Source of the DNA: Isoetes taiwanensis
Taxonomy: Eukaryota > Streptophyta > Lycopodiopsida > Isoetales > Isoetaceae
Assembly (NCBI GenBank): GCA_021234155.1
Contig: JAJEKV010000060.1
Span: forward strand, 7,216,323 to 7,280,322
Direction of reading: 5' to 3'
Length of the DNA stretch: 64,000 nucleotides
Part shown: positions 21,143 to 31,188 of the stretch, one piece after another
Numbering within the stretch: the first letter of the stretch is position 1
Layout of the letters: each line of letters opens with the position of its first letter
The notes under the pieces: model-generated
What the model was told of the DNA's origin: nothing
The model's database searches: none
Seen by the model: the letters and a program-made list of their open reading frames with translations, nothing else
Made by a program: the position numbers and the translations under genes

Positions 21143-21260
21143 TTCTAGAGTCTAGTTGAACTCCAACACAGACCAACAACCGTGCTGACAAAAGAGGCAG
21201 AAACAGCAAAAGAAAGCATGGTTGTTGGTCTTTGTTGGAGTTCAACTAGACTCTAGAAAG
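21143..21260. mobile_element. Short foldback (MITE-like) element
   Basis: Two 39-bp arms, 21144-21182 and 21219-21258, are reverse complements with about one mismatch (TTCTAGAGTCTAGTTGAACT at the outer left end) and flank a 36-bp loop. It directly abuts the 1.1-kb element and is missing from the 5' LTR. Confidence 0.8.
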
Positions 21261-22198
21261 ATCTAGTAGCCTTACTTAGTGATGCTCCTCGTTAGACCCT
21301 TTAGTTCCTATTATATTGCAGCCTGTGCATAGGAACCCACCGGGCTACGGGGGCTATGATGTGACTCAGCACTACATAACGAGGCTAGAGGAGATACGGA
21401 GGGAGGGTCCCTGCTGAGCGTGGCTACTGGGGACCCCATAGCGGGCTAGGCTTATGACCGGTCACTTCGTGTGGGCCGGGCATGGGTCTGACACCTCCTG
21501 GGGCAATGGTGTTGCCCTGCCTCTCAAGAGTTGCAGGTGTGCCTGGCTCTTATTTCGGGGGGTTAAGTCGGGGACGAATCGTGTGTCGCCACGATTCTCT
21601 AGCCGCCCGTGGAACCTCTAGACCATGGGAAAGGGGAGATGCAACCCTTCCTGCCTCGAGGGACCGGGAGATGCAACATAGAGTAGTCTTGATGGGTGAT
21701 GCCATGAGATTGTGTATCCGGAAGGCTAGAGTCATGCCAGAGCCCAATTTAGCCCATCTGCAAAGTATGCACAGGAGGGGCGGATGGAGTGGTCAACCCT
21801 AGCCATTGTCTATAGCCAGCCCCGCCATTGTTATGATTCGGTCTGCTCTATCTTGAGGCCTAGCCGTCAGTCTACCTCCCCATGAGTCTGAGCCTTGGGT
21901 AGGAGCTCTCATGTTTTATGGCATATGTTTATCTCTGTTGTAGCTATGGATATGTGGATGTGCTACCCTTCGGGGTAGTATGATGTATTGTTATTGCTAG
22001 TTCTGACATTGTTTATGCTTCCGCTGTGATAGGAGCCCATAGGGGAAGGGCGCGCAAGACACCTTCGTGTCCCCTTCCTGCACTAGAGATACCTTAGAGT
22101 GCGGGGTAGACGGAGGGCCCGTGCGGTCGAAGGACCGGATGGGGGATTTCCTACGAAGTGTACGGCCGGGCACCGTATATTTTGTAGGGAGCGTCACA

Positions 22199-22789
22199 AA
22201 AGAACATGGGCCCACTCTAGACAACGATTGTACGTTGAATGAACCTTGCAACACAAATCTTAGTGATTCCATTGGTTATAGACTATTGCAAGTGGAGTAA
22301 TCTCATTAGCAATAGCAGAATTGAACTTGGAATCCTGTAGCTCCAGAGGAAAGTTTTCAATACCAAACGAGATTGGGGCACTTAAGGCATATGGCATAGC
22401 TGGAAAGGATCCGGGAATATGTTGTTGATAGAGCAAGAAACATTTCCAAAGAGGATCAACACCTCGTTCTATGAGTTGAGCAGCTGGTTCAAAAGACTTA
22501 AACATCAAAGGAAAGCAATGCTGATCTTTTCCCACAAGCTTGATAGATTGATAAGCAGGAAGCCCTAGCTTGAAGGTGCCCAAATAACCAAGATCTCATG
22601 AGCTTCATATCAAAGAAAGGGCCAGTAAGTAAAGTGGCAACTAGCTGCTTCACATGTCACCAATGATCTTCATGGCTAATCTGCACCAATGGAGCCCCAA
22701 AACACCCAAAAGTTGACTTGGAATCCTGAATCTCATAAAAGATTTGATCTGGAGGATTGTTATAATCTTTGCTAATTCTAGGAAAACCA
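22199..22789 (-). pseudogene. Unknown protein-coding remnant, minus strand
   Basis: A minus-strand frame runs from about 22790 to 22260 with one internal stop near 22655. It reads SKDYNNPPDQIFYEIQDSK, later LGLPAYQSIKLVGKDQHCF and GVDPLWKCFLLYQQHIPGSF. The composition is that of a real protein with hydrophobic-aromatic blocks, but I do not recognise the family. It lies between element 1 and element 2, in the opposite orientation to both. Confidence 0.4.
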
Positions 22790-23117
22790 TGGAAGCATAT
22801 TACCATGGATTTTATTGAAGGGTTACCAAAGACCACTCACAAGAATGACCAGATTTGGGCAGTGGTAGACAGGTTATCTAAATAGGTTCATTTTATTCTG
22901 TGCAAGTCAAGCATGACCGCACCGTAAGCAAGAAAGAATTTCTTGAAGGAAACATTTAGGATTCATGGAATGCCGGATGCAATTATAACGGACTGAGATC
23001 CCTTATTTTGGAGTAGGTTTTAGTCAGAACTCTTGAAAAATCTAGGCACAATCTTAAAGTTTTCCACAGCCTATCATCATCAAACGGATGGCCAAACTGA
23101 GGTTGTGAACCATATTA
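22790..23117 (+). pseudogene. Element 2 (Ty3/gypsy) integrase core, left piece
   Basis: Begins abruptly with PWKHITMDFIEGLP and continues WAVVDRLSK, FRIHGMPDAIITD, FSTAYHHQTDGQTEVVN. All three catalytic acids can be placed (Asp in MDF, Asp in ITD, Glu in QTEVVN), but TAG/TGA/TAA stops replace conserved residues at several points, including the Arg of the ITDRDP motif. The reading is cut at 23117 by the Helitron and resumes at 31189. Confidence 0.85.
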
Positions 23118-23229
23118 TCTATATATAATAATAATGGCGTTTTAGGATAGTTTGTGCGCGATCTTGCACATTGATTTTTGTTAGGTTATTCTAAATCGTT
23201 GATTTGCCTCTACGTTAGAGAAACCGTTT

Positions 23230-25037
23230 TTTCTTTTCATCAAACCTCAAACCGATGCAAAATGCTCACTGTAGCGATGTCTCCCTAGGCAATTTAGGCA
23301 ATGACAATGGGGTAGGCAATGATGATGGGGAGCTTTTGAATAAGAAAGGGGCTTCAAATGTCGCTTCGGCGTGCAGAGTTTCTTTATACGGATGTGGCTT
23401 CGGCATGCAGAGCTTTTTTTTCTTTATATGGAAACCTCTGATTCATGAACCTAATATCAGATCATTGCTCGATTATGATTGGGCGGCGGCTTCTACCGGA
23501 ATTTGCCAGATTCTTTATACAGGCAAACCTCTGATTCACACGTCTGAAACCATGTGGGCATTTTTAGATAGCACAATGAAGAAAAAGCAGTTGGAAAGGT
23601 CGCGTTTTAGGTCATTGGGTGTTTTAAAGCCGTAATCAAACATTTAGCATGCAGCTTCTTCCCTGAAATCTATTCCATCAAAGCTTCAACCAAGTTTGAG
23701 CTCCAGCTGTGAAACGATCTGTCATGCGATGACACGTAAGATTAGTTGGTGTTAATCTTTGTTTATGATGCTCTTCCTTTGATGCCTAAATTTCCAAGTG
23801 CAGGATCCTTTCTTCATCCTATGCCAGCAACCGATTTGCTCTTGAGGAGCACTTATTTACAAGCTTTGCATTGAGAATAGAGGGTTCCCAGCATTTCCAT
23901 TTGGAGGAACTTCTCCTATTGCTCCTGTTTTTGAGCTAGGTTTTTAGTTCAGATCGTGCTGTTATATTGAGTTGGGCAAATTTGTAATGCAAGTATCTTT
24001 GGCAGTGTTGGAGATGGCACTTACTTCGGTGATGTGTGGATGCTAGATGTTAGCTGCCCAACCTGCAGTAGAATAGATGTGGCTGGATCTCAGCCTCAGG
24101 GTCGATTTTCTCATGTTGCTACATTGATAGATTTTTCTTTTCATCAAACCTCAAACCGATGCAAAATGCTCACTGTAGCGATGTCTCCCTAGGCAATTTA
24201 GGCAATGACAATGGGGTAGGCAATGATGATGGGGAGCTTTTGAATAAGAAAGGGGCTTCAAATGTCGCTTCGGCGTGCAGAGTTTCTTTATACGGATGTG
24301 GCTTCGGCATGCAGAGCTTTTTTTTCTTTATATGGAAACCTCTGATTCATGAACCTAATATCAGATCATTGCTCGATTATGATTGGGCGGCGGCTTCTAC
24401 CGGAATTTGCCAGATTCTTTATACAGGCAAACCTCTGATTCACACGTCTGAAACCATGTGGGCATTTTTAGATAGCACAATGAAGAAAAAGCAGTTGGAA
24501 AGGTCGCGTTTTAGGTCATTGGGTGTTTTAAAGCCGTAATCAAACATTTAGCATGCAGCTTCTTCCCTGAAATCTATTCCATCAAAGCTTCAACCAAGTT
24601 TGAGCTCCAGCTGTGAAACGATCTGTCATGCGATGACACGTAAGATTAGTTGGTGTTAATCTTTGTTTATGATGCTCTTCCTTTGATGCCTAAATTTCCA
24701 AGTGCAGGATCCTTTCTTCATCCTATGCCAGCAACCGATTTGCTCTTGAGGAGCACTTATTTACAAGCTTTGCATTGAGAATAGAGGGTTCCCAGCATTT
24801 CCATTTGGAGGAACTTCTCCTATTGCTCCTGTTTTTGAGCTAGGTTTTTAGTTCAGATCGTGCTGTTATATTGAGTTGGGCAAATTTGTAATGCAAGTAT
24901 CTTTGGCAGTGTTGGAGATGGCACTTACTTCGGTGATGTGTGGATGCTAGATGTTAGCTGCCCAACCTGCAGTAGAATAGATGTGGCTGGATCTCAGCCT
25001 CAGGGTCGATTTTCTCATGTTGCTACATTGATAGACG
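23230..25037 (+). repeat. Tandem duplication inside the Helitron (2 x 904 bp)
   Basis: 23230-24133 and 24134-25037 appear identical on reading, including identical 126-codon ORFs at 23255 and 24159 (MQNAHCSDVSLGNLGNDNGV start). The ORF is followed by stops and does not match a family I know; it probably belongs to the captured kelch gene region. Confidence 0.9.
24001..24131 (+). pseudogene. Captured kelch-repeat exon, first copy
   Basis: Reads GDGTYFGDVWMLDV, then RIDVAGSQPQGRFSHVATLID. This is a kelch blade: D-x-W-x-LD followed by P-x-GR-x-x-H. The copy is cut at the duplication junction before its closing GG. Confidence 0.7.
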
Positions 25038-25063
25038 ACAACATTCTATTCTATGGAGGGTAA
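24905..25063 (+). pseudogene. Captured kelch-repeat exon, second copy
   Basis: Same exon as the copy 904 bp upstream, but it continues past the junction to NILFYGG and a TAA at 25061, completing the blade with the double Gly. Kelch proteins, often F-box/kelch in plants, act as protein-interaction propellers; one blade cannot act alone. Confidence 0.72.
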
Positions 25064-25489
25064 TGCTCTAAAAATTGCCTGACCTTGTTATGTAAATAAT
25101 CTAGAAACTGAATCAGACTCAATTGTGCTTGTAGATGTGGCAAAGAAGAACGCCCCTTGGATGAATGTGTTACCCTCCATCTGGGCAGAGAAAAGTTCAT
25201 ACTTGGTTCACTTATGTTTAGACTCTCTAGAACTATTTCAGACTTTGAGAAGCTTAAACACATCAAAAGTGTAGCTGCTGAGCCCCTTGATCGAGTCCCG
25301 GCTTCTTCTTCAGAGATCCTTCGGACAATTCTGGTACAAATTTGTGTGCATTTTCATTTTACCTTTTGCTTTGAGATTGTTATACCTTGCTCATGTTTCA
25401 CCATGAAAATGTCTTCAGTTAAGAAGGGATGAATTCAAACATACAAATGGAGTTAAAGCGGAGAATGGAGTGCATTCTCTCAAATCTTC

Positions 25490-26230
25490 AACCAATAATT
25501 TGCTTGTCGCACAGCCTGATTGTGGAGAGCATGCATTATCTGTGACCGGTATCTTTGTTCGCAGCAACTCAATTGATGTTATTGTGATAGACAGTATAAG
25601 AAGCTTTTGTAACAATGAGAGAAATGAATAGTGTCTACTACAGCTTAATGGTTTAGAAGCCATTATTTGTAGGTTGCTGCTTTAGTTTCCCGGGTGAACT
25701 TGAGGGAGAAATGGGTGATTCTCATATGGCTGTATTAGCACGATTGATGAGTCAAGCATTGTGTAAGTTGACACATTCTCTAGCACGCTCACAGACCATT
25801 CTAATCTTTTAATCTTTATAGTAATATTAAGTAGAAATATCTTCCATCAACTTTGTCCAATTTGATTTGTTCTCTTTTTTTCCCCTCTGCTTTACATTAT
25901 GATGCAATTTTGTAGATGAACATGTCGGTTTCTAGGAGCACTGTGGCCTTTTTAGAGCTACCAAACATTATTTAGGATCCTTGGTCTATGGAGTACCAAA
26001 GCAGAAGTAACACTAGCGCTTATTTTTGTGCATTTTGGAACTTATCTTGGCTGGACTACATAGATCATAGATTGGTGATAATGCACTCATTTTTTACATT
26101 CCAGATCCAGTCAAAGATGCAAACTTTTGGGAGCTTTGGAGATGCATTAGTTCACAATGCTTTGGAGTTTTATGCTTTAGTACGATTGAACATCAAGAAG
26201 ACTGGCTTAGTAAAGCGTGGTGAAGAGGTA
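25490..26230 (+). pseudogene. Captured RecA-homologue fragment (3 exons)
   Basis: Exon a, about 25490-25600: [15 protein letters not shown], then [13 protein letters not shown]. Exon b, about 25686-25806: [20 protein letters not shown], then [14 protein letters not shown]. Exon c, about 26105-26230: NALEFYALVRLNIKKTG followed by KRGEEV. These are the RecA core after Walker A ([41 protein letters not shown]), with introns retained. Plants encode bacterial-type RecA in organelles for recombinational repair. The N-terminal Walker A exon and the C-terminus were not captured, so no active recombinase can result. Confidence 0.85.
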
Positions 26231-27369
26231 TGAATGGCTTAGTTATCAATGCCTTGTATAAAGTTTGCAATAGCCCATGCAAAGTTTACAATGATGTTAT
26301 GTTGTTCTACGTAATGATTGAGTTGATTTTAAGCTTTCAGTAAATAGGCATTGCATGACATTCTGCAAAACCAAGCAAAAAGAAATTTGCACAGAGGGCC
26401 AGGGATGCTTTGAAGGCTTCAATATTTTGCAGTCAATGATCCTCCTTGGCAATAACATAATTACTAGAAATAAGCATGAGGACTTGTAGTACAGGTATGT
26501 TTTTAGATCCATCCCAATTCATAGAGTACCTTGAATATCCATATGTTCATAGAGTAGGACTGTCCAAATCCTGAGTGTGGTGCTGAAAATTTTATGGCAA
26601 ATCATTTTGATCGCCATTACTGTTGAAAGTATGGGCTCACATACGTCTACCATAAGGCCAGAGGAGATTAAGTATCTATGGTTTTTGTATTGAGTTTTGG
26701 AATGAAAGCACTTCTAGGAACTAGCTCTTTGGTCTGTTGTAGACTGTCAACTGCCTGTGATTAGCTTGTTTATGATGAAATAACCATGTCATTCATCTGG
26801 TTGCTACTTGTAAAAGCTTGTCTAAAGCAAATCAAGAGTGCAACAATGTTTCAAATCCTGATCAAAAAATATGGGGTGCAATTATCGAAGCCAATTCTAA
26901 GCTTGGAAACGTTAATGTGGTGGTCTCTTTGCACGCGGCAATGCAACACCAAGAAAAGAGGCAGCGGTTTGTCTCGTGATTGCAGGTGTTGTAAATGCAG
27001 CTGGCATCACTGTGGCAAATGGCATACCTTTTTAAACTATATTTTGAAAAACTTAAGGGCTTAGCAGTATACTCTGCCGCCTTATTGGATATCGCTATCA
27101 CTAGCATGTGTAACAAGCATGAACTATGCCAGCAGGTTTGGCAACGGAGCTTTTCAGCCATTTGGCTTTGCATCACTGTGGACAGCAGTATGGTATATAT
27201 GGGACAGGGTTAGTCCTATGGCCTCAATGTTATCTCTTGCATATAGCCAACATGCTTTTGAACCATTTATTATGACTGCAAGAAAATAACGCATTAAATA
27301 GAAAGAATCATCGAAGGACATCACTTAGATTCGTACATTACTTAGTTTTGTGGATTTTGATTTTGTTAG
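26231..27369 (+). other. Helitron interior without an assigned gene
   Basis: Mostly intron-like sequence. At about 26841-26965 a short open block reads PDQKIWGAIIEANSKLGNVN, faintly like a pentatricopeptide repeat (PD-x-x-x-W-x-ALI-x-A-x-GN), which could be a further captured exon. Confidence 0.3.
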
Positions 27370-28075
27370 GAAAGCTATCGTGCAATTGGACGGCGTGCAA
27401 TCAAGTTGGAAAGAGCAGTAGAGCGATGCATAAATGTATTGCTTGAGGTTATAAAGCTTAAAGTTAATTATGTTGTGCAGGAAGCATCAAAAATATATTT
27501 CGGCGCTACCCAACATGTCAGGCATTTTACTCCCTGTTTCTTTATCATTGATACTGATTTGGTCAGCAAAATAATATCTTACTGTCTGTTTTAGGTATGA
27601 ATCCATGACTGCTACAGTTTGTGAGAACCTAGATACATTGGATGAGTCAGAAGCAAAGGTATAGACAAATTTCTTCGAAGCTTATTACAACTTGGACTCT
27701 TTGTTTAAGTAATTGGCTTCTTGTTAATTGGCATTGCAACATCACTCTGTCATGCCACTTACTAAAGCATGTTACAGGTTTCAATGATATGGATTATTGG
27801 AAAATATGCAGAACATATAGACAATGCTGGTGAGCTACTTGAGAGCTTTCTAGAAACCTTTTCTGAGGAAACTGCTCAGGTGCAATTGCAATCGCTCACT
27901 GCAGCTGTTAAATTGTTTTTCAAAACCTGTTGGACAGGGCTTACAGATAAGTGGGAAGCTTGTAAGACGAGATGGCCAAATATTTTATAGTATTAGATTT
28001 GAAATAATGCTGCCACTCCGTTGGATGGTATTATGATTCAATTTAATAAGAACTCTTTTGGCCTTGCGACTGTGG
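27370..28075 (+). pseudogene. Captured beta-adaptin (AP-1/AP-2 large subunit) fragment
   Basis: Exon A (about 27370-27514): [30 protein letters not shown], then a frame change into KNIFRRYPT. Exon B (27594-27659): YESMTATVCENLDTLDESEA. Exon C (27777-27935): [44 protein letters not shown] further block at about 28018-28066 reads LDGIMIQFNKNSFGLA, from the C-terminal ear domain. The order follows beta-adaptin, the clathrin-adaptor subunit of vesicle coats. GT-AG introns remain between exons, so genomic DNA was captured. Confidence 0.88.
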
Positions 28076-28274
28076 ACCCTTCAAATCGACTGAATTTGAA
28101 ATTGAGTTTGGGAAGGGTATAGGGAAAGAAGGTGAGATAATAGATCTAGGTGTGAGCCACAAACTTAGTCCAAAGTCTTCGAACTGGTATTCTTATAATA
28201 GTAAACAAATAGCAAACGGCAGAGAAAAGCAAAGGAATACCTAAAAGAGCAGGGCATATAGACCAGTTAGACAT

Positions 28275-28366
28275 AATTTTAAAGAAGACATTAATGGCAC
28301 AGCTTGAGCGTAATGGTCTCAATTTTAAAGAAGACATTAATGGCACAGCCTGAGCGTAATGGTCTC
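28275..28366 (+). repeat. 46-bp tandem duplication in the Helitron
   Basis: AATTTTAAAGAAGACATTAA and the following 26 bases occur twice back to back, with one difference (CAGCTTGAG against CAGCCTGAG). Confidence 0.88.
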
Positions 28367-28525
28367 GATGAAAATGAATCCGAAGATTTGGAACTTCTGG
28401 AGGAATCACACGAGGAACAAATGATGGTTGGTAGCGCTTGAATTTTTATATTGAATAGGCGGCTCTTCTTTTTTTGTGTACATTAAAGTTGTTTAAAGAA
28501 TCCATGTTGTGGAAATGGATTATTT

Positions 28526-28616
28526 AATGTTGGCCCTCCTGTAAAGTTGAATTTAATGAGACAGATTCAGTCACAGGAGGGCCAATTTCAAAAGGCTTTA
28601 AAGGAGGGCCAACATT
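28526..28616. repeat. Small inverted repeat with GGAGGGCCAA words
   Basis: AATGTTGGCCCTCCTGTAAAG-type left arm (28526-28546) pairs with the right arm at 28596-28616. The word ACAGGAGGGCCAATTTC also recurs directly at about 28573 and 28677. Confidence 0.75.
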
Positions 28617-28949
28617 CTTTAAAGATCTGAATTTAATCATGTGGCTGAATTTAAGCTGCTGAGACAAATTCACCCACAGGAGGGCCAATTTCTTAGCTCT
28701 AATGGATCTGGCTGTGTCAGCATTATCAAAAGAGTTCTTTGATTTAAGTATTTGGTAATGTTTTTGCACCTTAGATGCTAAAATCTAGGTCATGCATTGT
28801 GCTTAAGAAGTGATTTGAATATTCTCTTGTTTCCATTCAAAATGTTTAAATGTTCATATTTATGACATTTGTGTTCATATCTTTGTTTGTTTTGATTTAA
28901 AATTCCTTATCGATGTTCTTTTACTTTCAGGAAGAAGGAAAAGCTTTTA

Positions 28950-29518
28950 AGGGACTGCGCTCCTGTTCCAATAACTGTTTGTGAGCCCCAAGTAGTTGTA
29001 CAGACAATGAATGATTCTTGATGATGGTTATCGCTGGAGGAAATATGGTCTAAAAGTTGTTAAAGGAAATTCAAATGAGGGTATAAAATTAGTTGGTATT
29101 CCATTTTAAACTAAAACAATTTGTAACATGCATTATTAATTTACTAACATGTTGTTTGTTTCATCTCATGACATTGCAGGAGCTATTACAAGTGTACAAA
29201 TTTAGGATGTCCTATAAGAAGGCATGTTGAAAAGGCATCTAATGATCCTAAAGCAGTCATAAGTACATATGATAGAAAACACAATCATGACGTCTCTGCT
29301 GCAAGAAACAACAGCCATGACAGAGTAAATATGGATGCTATGGCGGCAGCACCTGTCCTTGCAATTGAGGCAGATGTATCCTCAACGTCAACTTCATCTA
29401 CAAACTATGATCATGTATCAAGAACTGGCAGGGAGTTGCCAAAAGAGAAAGTGTTGTCTGAGACCAAAGTGAAAATTGAGCAGCAAATGACGAGAAAAAC
29501 TCGGTATCATATGGAATG
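28950..29518 (+). pseudogene. Captured WRKY group I C-terminal domain
   Basis: Before the domain, [11 protein letters not shown] is readable, then a frame break, then [20 protein letters not shown] (about 29015-29080). An intron with its acceptor at about 29178 follows at the R-type position typical of group I C-terminal WRKY domains. Exon 2 reads [20 protein letters not shown], then the [13 protein letters not shown] zinc-ligand end: C-X4-C and H-X-H are intact. The heptad is WRKYGLK, with Leu replacing Gln. Downstream text to about 29780 (RPKEEHMSIMNDSLHLPP) is WRKY C-terminal tail. WRKY proteins bind W-box DNA in stress control; this fragment lacks a start and the N-terminal domain. Confidence 0.9.
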
Positions 29519-29790
29519 ATGTTCTTAAGTTTAGTAGACATGAGTAGCATGACAGGCGCCACTATGCGCCACTATGAAGGACCCAGTTAGGCCAAAAGAA
29601 GAGCATATGTCAATTATGAATGATTCTTTGCACTTGCCCCCAACATTTCAAGGGGCGTCAGCCTTAATTTATATCGCAGATATTGGAAGTAGCAATGGGA
29701 CAAAAAGCTGGTCTTGCAGAAAGACAATTTGTGCGTCTCAAAAAATTAGTATCGAACATGCATATTATTTCAACAGCCTGTAAATTGCCA

Positions 29791-31160
29791 TGGTATTTCC
29801 ATGGCATCCTATTGGAGCCAGAAGTATAGTCCAATGTTAAAGATTTTTGCGGTTTGTGTAATTTGCCAACTGAAGTTATTGTTTTCCTGCCATCAGCAAT
29901 TTTTCTAACAAGATGGTTCTAGAGGGAAGTAAACAATGATAGCTATGTTAACGTGATGTCCAAATAGGTCACGGACAAGCATGGTGGGTTTGAGACATTT
30001 ATGTCAAAAATTGATTCAATGGGATAAAGTTTTATTCAAGTCATTTGGGTGGGTGCACATTCCCGAATCACTTAAATCAAACATGTCGATTAAATCATTT
30101 AAGGTTATGCCTTTGACCTTGGCTAGAAACAAAAATTATGGTATTGTAGAGCATATTATGCCAATTTACATTTAGTAAAGAATTTTGCATATGATTGCTT
30201 TGGAGTGGTGGATGAACCAAGGGGAATTCACATAGTTTTAGCCATATGAAGATGGTGCATGACTCCAAGGGCTTTTTTTAGGCTTGAACTATTCATATAC
30301 ATCATACATAGAAGGATCAAATGTGTTGTCAATATTTGATTCTCTTGCGGTCGAGTGCAAGATTGTAGGTAGAACCTATGTCTTTAGATGCACCAGAGTT
30401 TCTCTATAATTGTCTGATCCCTATAACATGGACTTCTAATTGGATTGTGAACTCAAAGCTGTCACAACTCCCATGCAGAAGTCCATTGATATGGAGCCAA
30501 TGGAAAAATGTTTGCTCATTAACACCCTATACATTTGAAATGCTATATTTAACACATTGTTTGAGTAATATGTGGTCTATATAATATTTATTTATATTTA
30601 TGGTTGCTGTTAGTCATAAACATGCCTGCATGTGCCTGGCAATGTTGGCTTCCTTCAAACCTCTTTTTTGTGCTCACTACATAGACTGCTATTATTACCA
30701 GTTAGTCGAGGCCTCTCCAATGAGGAAAATGACTGGGTTCATCACGAGGCAGGGCTTTTTAAAGGCTACTTTAAAAAGGTTTTAGTTTCTCTTTTATTGC
30801 AGGAACTCTAGATTGCAGATGGTTGCATCATCTAAGAACATGGATTCATGCCTGGTCAATTGCAAGTATCATGTAGATGTTCAACTTGTGCCAAACGTGA
30901 GCTTAAGATAGTGCACTTTTAGGAATGAAAAACAAAAATTAAAACGTTAAAATAAACTTTCATCCTGCATAAGCAATCTCTAAACCAAGTAATTAGAGTG
31001 ACTTATCATGTCTTCTTTGCAAGTTTGATTTAAACAGTATATTGCAATGGGAGTGCACCATATTTGCCATGTCACATTGTATTAGTATGGGGTAACACAC
31101 ACAAAAATTTCTCAGGATTCCACCATTTTTATTGGTTTTTTAAAGCATGCCTGATGAAAA
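29791..31160 (+). other. 3' part of the Helitron, no gene recognised
   Basis: AT-rich with short ORFs only. Neither helicase motifs nor the Rep two-His/two-Tyr motifs appear on either strand. Confidence 0.6.
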
Positions 31161-31188
31161 GCCCAGCAACGCTGGGCACTTTTTCTAG
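31161..31188 (+). other. Helitron 3' terminus: hairpin and CTAG end
   Basis: 7-bp stem GCCCAGC/GCTGGGC with a 3-base loop, then ACTTTTT and CTAG. The hairpin at 10-12 bases from the CTRR end is the rolling-circle termination signal of Helitrons. Confidence 0.95.

Larger units (their letters stand above)
9528..22198 (+). mobile_element. Element 1: decayed chromovirus (Ty3/gypsy) with an H3-like leader ORF
   Basis: Order: truncated 5' LTR, primer-binding site, histone H3-like ORF1, AT-rich spacer, ORFX, second spacer, gag, protease, reverse transcriptase, RNase H (duplicated in tandem), integrase zinc domain, integrase C-terminus, chromodomain, polypurine tract, 3' LTR. Stops, frameshifts, loss of the integrase core and nested insertions show it cannot move by itself. 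The LTR ends (TGTGACG...GTCACA) and pol sequence make it a relative of element 3. No target duplication can be read because the left end is lost. Confidence 0.88.
19330..22198 (+). repeat. 3' LTR of element 1, with nested insertions
   Basis: Runs from TGTGACGTTCC to GAGCGTCACA. Removing the two inverted-repeat elements at 20043-21260 leaves about 1.65 kb. The left 550 bp here are absent from the 5' LTR. LTR blocks (GGGGGGTAGAGACCT, ATGCTCCTAG) recur in the element 3 LTRs, linking the two families. Confidence 0.88.
23118..31188 (+). mobile_element. Non-autonomous gene-capturing Helitron (8,071 bp)
   Basis: The 5' end is TCTATATATAATAATAATGG, a canonical plant Helitron start. The 3' end is a GCCCAGC-AAC-GCTGGGC hairpin (31161-31177), 7 bases, then TTTTCTAG. 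It lies between host A (23117) and T (31189) without a target duplication, as Helitrons do. Removing it makes the gypsy integrase frame continuous. Inside are fragments of at least four host genes, all in plus orientation and with introns kept. No Rep or helicase motif is seen, so movement would need a helper. Confidence 0.95.

Noticed and set aside
23255-24539. Two separate genes encoding identical 126-residue proteins
   Set aside because: They are the two units of one tandem duplication inside the Helitron and lack gene context.
23118-31188. Autonomous Helitron
   Set aside because: No Rep two-His/two-Tyr motif or helicase Walker motifs were found on either strand.
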